A DNA stretch of 64,000 nucleotides from Gordonibacter massiliensis (ex Traore et al. 2017) (GCA_900170005.1 LT827128.1:124001-188000), one strand, 5' to 3'; shown: positions 1 through 9,475, counted from the stretch's first letter. Numbers and translations are program-made. The notes: generated by a model from the letters alone, not told the origin.

Positions 1-1707
1 CAGGCGGGAGCGGCGCAGACGTGCGGGAAGTGCGTGCCGTGCCGCGACGGCCTGCCGCGCCTGGCGGCGCTGCTCGAGCGCGTGGCAGCCTGCGAGGCCG
101 ACGAGAACGTGCTCGTTGAAGCCCGCGCGCTGGCCGAGATGATCCGCGACGCCTCCGACTGCGCCATCGGCTACGAGGCGGCGAACGCCGTGCTCGAGGG
201 CATGGACGCCTTCGCCGACGAGTACGCGAGCCACGTGGAGCGCGGCGCGTGCCAGGAGGGCGTGGGGCAGACGGTCCCCTGCGAGACGCTCTGTCCGGCG
301 CACGTGGACGTGCCCGGCTACCTGGCGCTCGTGGCGGGCGGCGACTACGCCGGGGCCGTCAACCTGGTGCGCAAGGACAACCCGTTCCCCACGGCGTGCG
401 CGTTCGTGTGCGAGCATCCCTGCGAGACGCGGTGCCGCCGCACGCTTCTGGACGCGCCCGTCAACATCCGCGGCATCAAGCGCTACGCCGTCGACCAGGC
501 TCCCGCCGACCGAGTGGCGCCGCCCGCGCACGGCGTGGACACCGCGAAGAACGTCGCCGTCATCGGAGGCGGGCCGAGCGGGCTCACCTGCGCCTACTTC
601 CTCGCCCTCATGGGGCACCGCGTGACGGTGTTCGAGGCGCGCAGCCAGCTGGGCGGCATGATGCGCTACGGCATTCCCGCCTACCGCCTTCCGCGCGAGC
701 GGCTGGACGAGGACATCCGCGGCATCCTGTCCGCCGGCTCCATCACGGCGCTCTGCGACACGCCGGTGGGCGCGCGCGAGATGGCCGAGATCGCCGAGAA
801 CTACTACGCCGTGTACGTGGCCGTGGGCGCGCAGGCGGGCAAGACGCTCAAGATGGAGAACGCGGACGCCGCGGGCGTCATGTCGGCGGTGGAGCTGCTG
901 GGCGCCATCGGCGACGGCGATTACCCCGACTTCACGGGCAAGAAGGTGGCCGTGGTGGGCGGGGGCAACGTGGCCATGGACTGCGCGCGCACGGCCGTGC
1001 GCGCCGGGGCCGCCGAGGTGTCGGTGGTGTACCGTCGTCGGCGGTGCGACATGACGGCGCTGCCGGCCGAGGTGGAGAGCGCCGTGGCCGAGGGCGTGGA
1101 GTTGATCGCGCTCGAGGCGCCGGCGGCCATCGAGGTGGACGGGGCCGGGCGCTGCGCCGCGCTCGTCACGCAGCCGCAAATGATCGGCGCCGTGCGCGGC
1201 GGCCGTCCGGCCCCCGTGCCGGCCGACAAGCCCCCGCGCCGCATCGAGGCCGACATCGTGCTCGTCGCGGTGGGGCAGGACATCGAGGCGGGACCGTTCG
1301 AGGACTTCGGGATGAAGACCACCTGGGGACGCTTCGACGCCGACGAGCATCTCGCGGCCGAGGGCCTTGGCAACGTGTTCGTGGGCGGTGACTGCCAAAC
1401 GGGCCCGTCCACGGTGATCCGCGCCATCGGCGCGGGCAAGGTCGCCGCGCGCAACATCGACGCTTACCTAGGGTATTCGCACAAACTCGTCTGCGACGCG
1501 CACGCCCCGGCGGCCGCGCCCAACGACCGCGCGCCCAAGGGCCGCGTGGAGCTGGCGGAACGCCCGGCCCGCGAGCGCAAGCGGGATTTCCTGGACGTGG
1601 AAGAGGGCATGAGCCGCGAGGAGGTCGAACAGGAGTGCGGGCGCTGCCTGCGCTGCGACGTCTTCGGCTGCGGATCGACCGAGGGAGGCAGGAGCCAGTA
1701 TGCCTAG
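1..1707 (+). CDS. NuoF/GltD-like FAD-dependent oxidoreductase subunit, 5' truncated
   Basis: The frame is open from base 1, so the gene starts upstream of the window and the GTG at 34 is not its start. The first residues (CGKCVPC, bases 22-42) are the [4Fe-4S] motif from the end of NuoF-like diaphorases. A GltD-type part follows: Fer4_20 cysteines (CETLC, CEHPCETRCRR), an FAD dinucleotide fold (VAVIGGGPSGLTCAY), an NAD(P) fold (VAVVGGGNVAMDCA) and a C-terminal CGRCLRC motif. The family passes electrons between NAD(P)H, flavin and Fe-S clusters. The next gene, a formate dehydrogenase, overlaps by 8 bases, so this is most likely the diaphorase partner of a soluble NAD(P)-linked or bifurcating formate dehydrogenase. 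The subunit role is inferred from context. Confidence 0.85.
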   Translation, partial: QAGAAQTCGKCVPCRDGLPRLAALLERVAACEADENVLVEARALAEMIRDASDCAIGYEAANAVLEGMDAFADEYASHVERGACQEGVGQTVPCETLCPAHVDVPGYLALVAGGDYAGAVNLVRKDNPFPTACAFVCEHPCETRCRRTLLDAPVNIRGIKRYAVDQAPADRVAPPAHGVDTAKNVAVIGGGPSGLTCAYFLALMGHRVTVFEARSQLGGMMRYGIPAYRLPRERLDEDIRGILSAGSITALCDTPVGAREMAEIAENYYAVYVAVGAQAGKTLKMENADAAGVMSAVELLGAIGDGDYPDFTGKKVAVVGGGNVAMDCARTAVRAGAAEVSVVYRRRRCDMTALPAEVESAVAEGVELIALEAPAAIEVDGAGRCAALVTQPQMIGAVRGGRPAPVPADKPPRRIEADIVLVAVGQDIEAGPFEDFGMKTTWGRFDADEHLAAEGLGNVFVGGDCQTGPSTVIRAIGAGKVAARNIDAYLGYSHKLVCDAHAPAAAPNDRAPKGRVELAERPARERKRDFLDVEEGMSREEVEQECGRCLRCDVFGCGSTEGGRSQYA

Positions 1708-4609
1708 CATCACGATAAACGACACGGCGCTCGTGGCGCCGGAGGGCGCGACCGTGTTGGAGGCGGCACGGGAGGCGGGCATCCGCATCCCCACGCTCTG
1801 CTACCTGAAGGACGTGAGCGCCGTTGGCGCGTGCCGCGTGTGCGTGGTGGACGTGGAGGGCGTGGACCATCCGGTGCCGTCGTGCTCGACCGCCGTGTGG
1901 GACGGCATGGCCGTGACCACCGACTCGCCGCGCCTGGCGACCTACCGGCGCATCGCGCTCGAGCTGCTCATGGCCGACCACGGGCGGGGCATGGGCGCCC
2001 CCTGCCTCGTCTGCGACAAGAACGGGGCCTGCGAGCTGGCCGCCCTCTGCCGGGAGTACGGCGTGGAGGGGCCGGAGCGCCCCGAGCCGCGCCCGGTGCG
2101 GCCCGTGCTGGACGCCAACCCGTTCCTCTCCTTCGACCCGAACCTGTGCATCCGCTGCCAGCGCTGCGTGGGCGCCTGCAACGCCGCAGCGCGCAACCAC
2201 ACGCTGCGTACGGGCAAGCGGGGCGTGCGCACCGCCATCGAGGCGCCATTCGGCGAGGAGTGGCGCGCCACCGACTGCGAGTCGTGCGGCACCTGCGCGC
2301 AGGCGTGCCCCACGGGCGCGCTCACCGAGAAGCGCCGCGGCGCCTACCGCTCGTGGGAGATGGAGCGCGTGCGCACCACCTGCCCGCATTGCGGCGTGGG
2401 CTGCCAGCTGGACCTCGTGGTGAAGGACGGCCGCATCGTGGACGCCGAGGGCGCGCCGGGGCCGTCGAACAAAGGGCTCTTATGCGTGAAGGGGCGCTCG
2501 AGCAGCTTCGACTTCGTCGACGCGCCCGACCGGCTGCGCACGCCGCTCGTGCGCAACGCCGCCAGCGGCCAGCTCGAGCCGGCCACGTGGGACGACGCGC
2601 TCGACCTCGTGGCGCGGCGCTTCACGGAGCTGCGCGACGAGCACGGCGGCGGGTCGCTCGCGGCCTTCGCCTGCTCGCGCTCTACGAACGAGGACATCTA
2701 CCTGTTCCAGAAGATGGCGCGCATCGCCTTCCAAACGAACAACGTGGACTGTTGCGCGCGTGTTTGACACGCTCCCACCGTCGCCGGTCTGGCGACCATG
2801 CTTGGCTCGGGAGCGATGACGAACTCCATCGACGACGTGACGCGCAAGGCGGACGTCGTCATGCTCGTGGGGTCGAACCCCGAAGAGGCACATCCGGTCA
2901 TCGGCATGCAGCTGCGCGCCGCCGTGGAGCGGGGCTGCCGGCTCATCGTGGTGGACCCGCGCGATATCGGGCTGGCCGCGCAGGCGGACATCCACCTGAA
3001 GCTGCGGCCGGGCACGAACGTGGCGTTCGCCAACGGCATCGTGAACATCCTGCTGGCCGAAGGCCTGGTGGACGACGAGTTCGTGCGCGAGCGCACGGAG
3101 GGCATCGAGGTGCTGGCCGCCACGGTGCGCGACTACACGCCCGCGCGCGTGGCCGAGATATGCGGCATCGACCAGCGCGACCTCGTGTCCGCCGCGAAGA
3201 TGTACGGTTCGGCGGGGGCGGCCGCCATCGTGTACTGCCTGGGCGTGACGGAGCACTCCACCGGCACCGACGGCGTCATGGCGCTGTCGAACATCGCCAT
3301 GATCACCGGCAACCTGGGCAAGCCCGGCGGCGGCGTGAACCCGCTGCGCGGGCAGAACAACGTGCAGGGCGCCTGCGACATGGGGGCGGGGCCCGACGAT
3401 CTGCCGGGCTACCAGAAAATCGCCGATCCCGAGGCCGTGCGCCGTTTCGAGCGCGCTTGGGGCGCGTCGCTGCCGCGCGAGCGCGGGCTCAAGGCCACCG
3501 AGTGCTTCCCCGCCATGCTGGAGGGGCGCGTGCGCGGCCTGTTCCTGTTCGGCGAGGATCCCGTGCGCACCGACCCCGACACGCATCACGTGATCCGCGC
3601 GCTGGAGGCGCTGGAGTTCCTGGTGGTGGACGACCTGTTCCTCACCGAGACGGCGAAGTACGCCGACGTCGTTTTGCCCGGCCGCAGCTACGCGGAGAAG
3701 GAGGGCACGTTCACGAACACCGAGCGGCGCGTGCAGCGCGTGCGCAAGGCGGTGGAGGGTCCGGCGGGCGCGCGCCTCGATACGGACATCTTCACCGAGG
3801 TCATGAACCGCATGGGCTGCGCGCAGCCGCGGTTGGACGCCGCGGCGCTCATGGACGAGATCGCATCGGTGACGCCGTCCTACGGAGGGGTGAGCCACGC
3901 GCGCCTCGACGGCGACGAGGCGGCCGGCCGGGGCCTGCAGTGGCCGTGCCCGCATGCGGAGCACCCCGGCACGCCCATCCTGCACCAGCACGAGTTCGCG
4001 CAGGGCGTGGGCGCGTTCTCCACGCCGGACTACCGCCCGTCCGCCGAGCTGCCCGACGGCGAGTATCCCTTGGTCATGATGACGGGACGCGTGCTGTACC
4101 AGTACAACGCCCGCGCGATGACCGGGCGCACCGAGGGCTTGGACGAGATGTCCGGCAGCTCGTTCATCGAGCTGAACGACGCCGACGCCGCCGCCCGCGG
4201 CATAGCCGACGGCGACCGCGTGCGCGTGTCGTCGCGGCGCGGCGCCATCGAGACCACGGCCCGCGTGTCCTCCAAGACGAACCCCGGCCAGACATGGATG
4301 CCCTTCCACTTCCAAGACGGCAACAGCAACTGGCTCACCATAGCCGCCCTCGACCGCGTGTCGAAGGCCCCCGAGTACAAAGTGTGCGCTGTGCAGGTGG
4401 AGAAGGCGGGCGCTGCGAGCGGGACGACGGCGCGCGCGGACGTCGGGACAGGCGGTCTGAGCGAATCGCCCGATGCAGCCGAAAGGGAGCTGGCCGGCGA
4501 GGCGTTCGGCGGGGTGGCAGCCTCCTGTCGCGCAGCGCAGTCGCTCGGTGCGCGCGATGCCGAAGGATCGAGCGAGGCGGCCAGCGCGGACGGGGGAGCG
4601 AGGGCGTGA
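1700..4609 (+). CDS. fdhF: Selenocysteine formate dehydrogenase alpha subunit (Mo/W-bisMGD)
   Basis: Oxidises formate or reduces CO2 at a Mo/W-bisMGD centre, in the cytoplasm (no signal peptide). The in-frame TGA at 2765-2767 (codon 356) is read as selenocysteine. The context C-C-A-R-V-U-H-x-P-T-V-A-G-L is the FdhF active site, and the frame continues without a gap through the rest of the molybdopterin domain to 4609. The N-terminus has a NuoG-like [2Fe-2S] domain (C34, C45, C48), a His/Cys cluster region (DHGRGMGAPCLVC), two ferredoxin motifs (CIRCQRCVGAC, CESCGTCAQACP), then the bisMGD [4Fe-4S] motif CPHCGVGC. The last 65 or so residues are a low-complexity Ala/Ser/Gly tail not typical of the family. 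About 969 aa. Start ATG 1700 overlaps the upstream flavoprotein. Automatic gene callers will split this gene in two. Confidence 0.95.
2765..2797 (+). promoter_or_regulatory. bacterial SECIS element with UGA(Sec) codon
   Basis: The UGA at 2765-2767 is followed by a perfect 6-bp hairpin: GTCGCC (2780-2785), loop GGTCT (2786-2790), GGCGAC (2791-2796). The apical loop matches the GGUCU loop of the E. coli fdhF SECIS, which SelB binds to deliver Sec-tRNA, and its distance from the UGA is right. The sequence still encodes conserved residues (T-V-A-G-L-A). Confidence 0.9.
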
Positions 4610-5547
4610 ACGCGCTCGTGCTCGGCGGCACGCAGTTCATCGGCCGCGCATTGGCGATGGAGCTGGTCGCGCGCGGCCACGCCGTGTCCATCCTCACGCG
4701 CGGCAGGCTTCCGGTGGACTACGAGGGCCTGCATGCGCACTACGTAGCCGACCGCAGGGACGCCGAGAGCTTGCGGCAGCTGGAAGGGAAGCGCTTCGAT
4801 GCGGTATTTGACGTGTCGGGCTATGGTGCCGCCGACGTTAGGCCGGTGCTCGAGGCACTGCGCCCCGATTCGGAAACGCGCTACGTGTTCCTGAGCTCGG
4901 GCGCCGTGTACAAACCTTCCTCCGCGCCACTCTCCGAGGACGCGCCGAAGGGCGAGAACGAGCAGTGGGGACGGTACGGAACGGACAAGTTGGCGGCCGA
5001 GGAGTTGTTGCGGGAGCAACGATCGCGGGAGGGTTTCGCTCTGTCCATCGTGCGGCCCGCCTACGTGTACGGCCCGGGCAACAACCTGTACCGCGAAGCG
5101 TACCTGTTCGATCGCCTCGAACGAGGCGAGGTGGTGCCCGTGCCGAAGGGCGGTACGACAACCCAGTTCGTGCATATCAACGACCTTGTGAACCTCCTTG
5201 TCGGCATCGCGCAGCGCGCGCCCGACGGCGAGACAGAGGCTTTCAACTGCGCGCACCCCGAACCGGTCGGCTGGCCGGCGCTTGTGGAGGCCTCCGCTGC
5301 GGCGATGGACGTGGAGCCGCGCTTCAAGGAGGTCGACTACCGGGGCGTCATGGAGCCGCGCGAGTTCTTCCCGTTCCGGGACTGTACCTATCTGCTCGAC
5401 GTCATCCGGGCCGCGCGCCTCGGCCTGGCCCCGGCCATCGACCTGCGAGAGGGCCTGGCGGAAACGTACGCTTGGTACCGCCGTGTCCGTCCGCGCCTCA
5501 TCGATCCCAAGATGAACCGCGTCGAGGAAGCGCTCGCCGCGGATTAG
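4606..5547 (+). CDS. NAD-dependent epimerase/dehydratase (extended SDR)
   Basis: 313 aa extended short-chain dehydrogenase. The N-terminal Rossmann motif is GGTQFIGRAL. The catalytic YGTDK (YxxxK) and a substrate-domain region (RPAYVYGPGNN) are present. The closest recognisable type is the NAD-dependent epimerase group that includes the plant CSP41-like proteins. The substrate cannot be told from sequence. The GTG start at 4606 overlaps the fdh stop (GTGA), with GGGGGAGCGAGG just upstream, so it is translationally coupled to the formate dehydrogenase. The same frame is open far upstream (from 1831), but that part is a shadow of fdh and was excluded. No biochemical link to formate metabolism is evident. 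Confidence 0.85.
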   Translation: MNALVLGGTQFIGRALAMELVARGHAVSILTRGRLPVDYEGLHAHYVADRRDAESLRQLEGKRFDAVFDVSGYGAADVRPVLEALRPDSETRYVFLSSGAVYKPSSAPLSEDAPKGENEQWGRYGTDKLAAEELLREQRSREGFALSIVRPAYVYGPGNNLYREAYLFDRLERGEVVPVPKGGTTTQFVHINDLVNLLVGIAQRAPDGETEAFNCAHPEPVGWPALVEASAAAMDVEPRFKEVDYRGVMEPREFFPFRDCTYLLDVIRAARLGLAPAIDLREGLAETYAWYRRVRPRLIDPKMNRVEEALAAD

Positions 5548-5596
5548 GTCGGCGTGCTGTCGGCGCACACTTGCCGTTCTTCATGATTGCACGTTA

Positions 5597-5874
5597 GCTC
5601 CGTTGTTAAACCAGCATCGACATGCACCCGGCCGGGTTGTCATCCTGAGCGGAGGCGGCGCGAGCCGCCGGAGTCGAAGGATCCCGCGCGGCGACAGCCG
5701 AGGCGCCTCCAGTTGACACCACACGGGATCCCTCGTCTCCGCTTTGCGGGGCCTCCCTGCGCCCGCTCCGCGTGCTCGGGAGTTCGACAGTCCACCGGAC
5801 TGTCGAATGCTCCGCTCGCTCAGGATGACAACGCGCTGGCCTGCGGAATGTCAATGCTGGTTTAACAGCGGAGC
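5597..5874. repeat. Long palindromic intergenic repeat element (intact copy)
   Basis: A 278-bp near-palindrome fills the first half of the 5548-6138 gap. The outer arms are GTTAAACCAGCATCGACAT near the left end and its near-complement ATGTCAATGCTGGTTTAAC near the right end, bounded by GCTCCG/CGGAGC. An inner perfect inverted repeat is GTTGTCATCCTGAGCG / CGCTCAGGATGACAAC. Further nested hairpins lie inside (GGCGGCGCGAGCCGCC, GACAGTCCACCGGACTGTC). A second copy at 62396-63941 is split by an IS110 element, and single-arm copies occur elsewhere in the window. No transposase is present. The rest of the gap (5875-6138) shows nothing recognisable. Confidence 0.85.
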
Positions 5875-6138
5875 GTCGAGTTTTCGCACGTTTTTCGCCG
5901 GAATGTTACATTTGGGAGGCCGTATGTTGGCGTTCCGTATGGTGAAGAGAGGTTATCTTCTTCCGAGCTAATTCGCGACCTGGGATTATCGTATTCAAGG
6001 AGCGTCTTCGCTATGAAGAGCGTATGCGAGCGGACTTGCATACGCAACATTGCGCCCGAAAACGTGTAAAAAAGCGGAGCCTGCGTCGACGCTGCGGCCG
6101 CACGCCAAGGAAAATCACCGCGCTCGTTCGCCGAAAGC

Positions 6139-6549
6139 TCAGATCAAAATGCCGTTGCAGTGGTCCACTTCGTGCTGGATGATCTGGGCGGTCCAACCGC
6201 GGTAGGACTTCGTGTGCTCGCGTAGCTGCTCGTCTTGGAAGCGCACCTTGATGGTCCGGTAGCGCGTGGTCGTGCGCACGCCGTCGAGGGACAGGCAGCC
6301 CTCTTCAGCATCGAATGGACCGGAAGCTTCGACGATCTCAGGGTTCAGCATCGTTCGCGTCGTGCCGTTTTCGTCGAATACGATGATGCGCTTCAACACG
6401 CCTATCATGTTCGCCGCCATACCCACGCACGAATCCGCATGGGCCGCCAGCGTGTCGCGCAGGTCGCACGCCGTTTGCAGGTCGTCGGCCGTTGCGGTCG
6501 CCGAGGCCTGGCGAAGGACGAACAGGTCTTTCATGATGGGCTTGATCAC
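6139..6549 (-). CDS. def: Peptide deformylase
   Basis: Removes the N-formyl group from nascent proteins; a Fe2+/Zn2+ metalloenzyme. All three motifs are seen: motif 1 as CVGMAANMIG (usual Gln replaced by Asn), motif 2 EEGCLS with the metal-binding Cys, motif 3 QHEVDH with both His ligands and the catalytic Glu. I chose the GTG at 6549 (about 136 aa) because the protein then begins VIKPIMKD, like the paralogue at 21383-21802, whose start is also GTG-ATC-AAA. The longer frame to 6627 lacks family homology in its extension. Length is slightly short for the family, as in other short gut-anaerobe deformylases. Confidence 0.88.
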   Translation of the reverse strand: MIKPIMKDLFVLRQASATATADDLQTACDLRDTLAAHADSCVGMAANMIGVLKRIIVFDENGTTRTMLNPEIVEASGPFDAEEGCLSLDGVRTTTRYRTIKVRFQDEQLREHTKSYRGWTAQIIQHEVDHCNGILI

Positions 6550-6641
6550 AGGGTCGCCTTTCGCGTCGTCGTGGGGAGATGGGTTGGCGTGCGCCATGAA
6601 GTGCGGCGGCAGGCGGGGCCGCCGCACTCGCCTCTGCCTGT

Positions 6642-8321
6642 CTAGTCGCGCGTGAGCTTGCGGTGCAGGCGGTGGGGCTTGGAGGCCTCGGGCCCCAGGC
6701 GCTCCAGACGGTTCTCCTGGTAGGCCTCGAAATTGCCCTCGAACCAGGTCCAGGTGCCGGGGTTCTCGTCGGTGCCCTCCCAGGCCAGGATGTGCGTGGC
6801 CACGCGGTCGAGGAACCAGCGGTCGTGGCTCGTCACCACGGCGCAGCCGGGGAACGCCAGCAGCGCTTCCTCAAGGCTGACCAGCGTCTCGGTGTCCAGG
6901 TCGTTCGTGGGCTCGTCGAGCAAGAGCAGGTTGCCGCCCTGCTTCAAGGTGAGCGCCAAGTTCAGGCGGTTGCGCTCGCCGCCGGAGAGCACGCCGGCCG
7001 GTTTCTGCTGGTCGGAGCCCTTGAAGCCGAAGCTGGCCACGTAGGCGCGGCTTGGGATCTCGGTGTCGCCCACGATCATGAAGTCGTTGCCGCCGGACAC
7101 CACTTCCCACAGCTTCGTGTTCGGGTCGATGCCCTCGCGGTTCTGGTCGACGTAGCTGATCTTCACCGACTCGCCGATGTCGAGCGTGCCGCCGTCCACC
7201 GGCTCCAGGCCCATGATCATTTTGAACAGGGTGGACTTGCCCACGCCGTTGGGGCCGATGACGCCCACGATGCCGTTGGGCGGCAGGTTGAACGACAAAT
7301 CGTCGATGAGCACGCGGTCGCCGAACGCCTTGTGCAGGTGCTCGGCCTCGATGACCTTGGCGCCCAGGCGCGGCGGCACGGGGATCTGGATCTCGTTGTA
7401 GTCGAGCTTCTTGTTCGCGCGCGCCTCGGCGGCCATCTGCTCGTAGGCGGCCAGACGCGCCTTGCTCTTGGCCTGGCGGGCCTTCGGGCTCGAGCGCACC
7501 CATTCCAGCTCGCTCTTCAGCTTCTTCGCCAGCTTCTCCTGGCTTTGGCCCTGCGCCTCGATGCGGGCGGCCTTCGTCTCCAAGTACGTGGAGTAGTTGC
7601 CCTTGTAGGGGAACAGGCTGCCGCGGTCCACCTCGCAGATCCACTCGGCCACGTGGTCGAGGAAGTAGCGGTCGTGCGTCACGGCCAGCACCGCGCCCTG
7701 GTAGGTGCGCAGGAACTGCTCGAGCCACAGCACCGACTCCGCGTCCAGATGGTTCGTGGGCTCGTCGAGCAAGAGCAGGTCGGGCGCCTCCAGCAGCAGA
7801 CGGCAGAGCGCCACGCGGCGGCGCTCGCCGCCGGAGAGGTGCGTGACCGGCTCGTCGGGGTCGGGGCACTGCAGCGCGTCCATGGCCTGGGAGAGCTGGC
7901 TGTCCAAGTCCCAGCCGTTCGCGGCGTCGATCTCGGTCTGCAGCTTGCCCATCTCGTCCATGAGGGCGTCGAAGTCGGCGTCGGGCTCGGCCATTTCCAT
8001 GCCGATGGCGTTGAAGCGCTCCACCTTCGCGAAGATGTCGCCGAAGGCCTGCTTGATGTTCTCGAGGACGGTCTTGTCCTCGTCGAGCGGCGGCTCCTGC
8101 AGCAGGATGCCCACGGAGTAGCCCGGTGTGAGCCGCGCCTCGCCGTTCGTGACCTCCTCGAGGCCGGCCATGATCTTGAGCAGGGTGGACTTGCCCATGC
8201 CGTTCGGCCCCACGACGCCGATCTTCGCGCCGGGGTAGAACGACAGCGTCACGTCGTCGAGGATGACCTTGTCGCCGTGCGCCTTGCGGGCCTGATGCAT
8301 CTGGTAAATGAATTCTGGCAT
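6642..8321 (-). CDS. ettA: ABC-F ATPase, energy-dependent translational throttle EttA
   Basis: 559 aa ABC-F protein with two nucleotide-binding domains and no membrane segment. Walker A motifs GPNGMGKST and GPNGVGKST, signature motifs LSGGERRR and LSGGERNR, and Walker B motifs (LLLLDEPTNHLD, LLLLDEPTNDLD) are all intact. The length and the N-terminus (MPEFIYQMHQARKAHG) match EttA, which binds the ribosomal E site and gates elongation by ATP level. The start ATG 8321 has AGGAAAG upstream; the in-frame extension to 8354 has no support. Confidence 0.92.
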   Translation of the reverse strand: MPEFIYQMHQARKAHGDKVILDDVTLSFYPGAKIGVVGPNGMGKSTLLKIMAGLEEVTNGEARLTPGYSVGILLQEPPLDEDKTVLENIKQAFGDIFAKVERFNAIGMEMAEPDADFDALMDEMGKLQTEIDAANGWDLDSQLSQAMDALQCPDPDEPVTHLSGGERRRVALCRLLLEAPDLLLLDEPTNHLDAESVLWLEQFLRTYQGAVLAVTHDRYFLDHVAEWICEVDRGSLFPYKGNYSTYLETKAARIEAQGQSQEKLAKKLKSELEWVRSSPKARQAKSKARLAAYEQMAAEARANKKLDYNEIQIPVPPRLGAKVIEAEHLHKAFGDRVLIDDLSFNLPPNGIVGVIGPNGVGKSTLFKMIMGLEPVDGGTLDIGESVKISYVDQNREGIDPNTKLWEVVSGGNDFMIVGDTEIPSRAYVASFGFKGSDQQKPAGVLSGGERNRLNLALTLKQGGNLLLLDEPTNDLDTETLVSLEEALLAFPGCAVVTSHDRWFLDRVATHILAWEGTDENPGTWTWFEGNFEAYQENRLERLGPEASKPHRLHRKLTRD

Positions 8322-8470
8322 GGTTCGCTTTCCTGGGTTGGGGTTTTTCTGCACGGGCTATTGTCTCATGGATGCGCGCCGACGGCGAGGTGGTTTTCCG
8401 CCTCCATATACCGTCCGCCGCCGCGACGTTCGCGCGCGCCTGCGTCGTGGTACCATGGAGCCAACTGAAT

Positions 8471-8573
8471 AGCTTATGCAGGAGAACCGAGCGGGCGCGG
8501 CCCGCGGGCGTTGAGAAGGCGAGAGCCTGATCCTTTGAACCTGTCAGTTAACACTGGTGTAGGGAGCATGCTT
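8471..8573 (+). promoter_or_regulatory. TPP riboswitch (THI element)
   Basis: Conserved THI-box elements appear in order: GTTGAGA (8510-8516), CCTTTGAACCTG (8532-8543), and GTGTAGGGA (8557-8565). Flanking bases (AGCTTATGC / GCATGCT) can close the P1 helix. It lies directly upstream of thiM and a terminator hairpin, so it should switch off the thiM-thiE operon when thiamine pyrophosphate is bound. Confidence 0.92.
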
Positions 8574-8583
8574 TGAATACGAG

Positions 8584-8617
8584 GACGCTTGCCGCAACGG
8601 TGGGCGTCTTTTGTTTT
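8584..8617 (+). terminator. Riboswitch-controlled intrinsic terminator
   Basis: An 11-bp stem (GACGCTTGCCG / CGGTGGGCGTC, with G-U pairs), CAA loop, followed by TTTTGTTTT. It lies between the TPP aptamer and the thiM start, the expected position of a transcription-attenuation expression platform. Confidence 0.8.
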
Positions 8618-8636
8618 CGGGAAAGGAGCGGAAGCG

Positions 8637-9470
8637 GTGGAGAAAGCGGAACTTGAGCGGCAGGTGGCCGCGGCGGTGGACGCGGCGCGGCGGGAGGTGC
8701 CGTTGGTCGGCTCGGTCACGAACGCCGTGAGCGTGAACTTCGTGGCCAACGCGCAGCTGGCGGCCGGCGGGTCGGCGGCCATGGTGTACCTGCCCGACGA
8801 GGCGGAGTTTCTGGCGCAGGCGGGCGGCGCGTTGTACCTCAACATGGGCACGCTGCTGCCGGTGCACGAGGATACGATGCCGCGCGCCGCGCGGGCGATG
8901 CGCGAGCTGGGCAAGCCGTGGGTGCTCGACCCGGTGGGCATCGGCATCGGGTCGCTGCGCACCGGCATCTTGAAGGAGCTGAAGGCGTGCAGGCCCGCCG
9001 TCGTGCGGGCGAACGCCTCCGAGGTCATCGCGCTGGCGGGGCTGTGGGAACTCGACGGCGGCGACGCCCGGGCGCGCGTGCGCGGGGTGGACTCCACCGA
9101 CGAGGTGGATGCGGCCGAGGGCGCGGCCGTCGCCTTGGCGCGCTGGACCGGAGGGGCCGTGGCGGTGTCCGGGGCGGTGGACCTGGTCACTGACGGCGCC
9201 GTCGTGGCGACGTCGCGCGGAGGGTCGCCGCTCATGGAGAAGGTGACGGGCTTCGGGTGCTCGCTCGGCGGCGTGGCCGCCGTGTACGCGGCCGTGGCCT
9301 CGCCGCTCGCGGCGGCGCTCGCGGCCACGGCGGCCTACAACCTGGCCGGTGCGCGCGCGGCCGGGCGCGTGCAGGCGCCGGGAAGCTTCCAAGCGGCGTT
9401 TTTGGACGAGCTCTACGAGGCGTCGGCGGCGGACGTCGCAGGCAATCCGTTCGATATCAGAGAGGTGTGA
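8637..9470 (+). CDS. thiM: Hydroxyethylthiazole kinase
   Basis: Phosphorylates 4-methyl-5-(2-hydroxyethyl)thiazole for thiamine salvage. About 277 aa. Family features: N-terminal VGSVTNAVSVNFVANA, glycine-rich LDPVGIGIGSLRT, and the C-terminal nucleotide/anion-binding VTGFGCSLGG, where the usual catalytic Cys is present. The GTG at 8637 has GAAAGGAG upstream and follows the riboswitch terminator. An earlier in-frame TTG at 8589 lies inside the terminator hairpin and was rejected. First gene of a thiM / MTH1187-family / thiE operon. Confidence 0.9.
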   Translation: MEKAELERQVAAAVDAARREVPLVGSVTNAVSVNFVANAQLAAGGSAAMVYLPDEAEFLAQAGGALYLNMGTLLPVHEDTMPRAARAMRELGKPWVLDPVGIGIGSLRTGILKELKACRPAVVRANASEVIALAGLWELDGGDARARVRGVDSTDEVDAAEGAAVALARWTGGAVAVSGAVDLVTDGAVVATSRGGSPLMEKVTGFGCSLGGVAAVYAAVASPLAAALAATAAYNLAGARAAGRVQAPGSFQAAFLDELYEASAADVAGNPFDIREV

Positions 9471-9475
9471 GGCGT

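Noticed and set aside
2765-2767. TGA as a nonsense mutation making fdh a pseudogene
   Set aside because: The active-site context for Sec and a matching SECIS hairpin explain it better.
2480-4315. Long antisense open frames over fdh and similarly over ettA, pcrA, the LuxR, VWA and MoxR genes
   Set aside because: All are His/Arg/Ala-rich complements of high-GC genes, with no ribosome sites or recognisable domains.
1831-4605. Long open frame in line with the epimerase, upstream of GTG 4606
   Set aside because: It is a high-GC shadow of the formate dehydrogenase in another frame; its translation is Arg/Ala/Gly-rich with no motifs.
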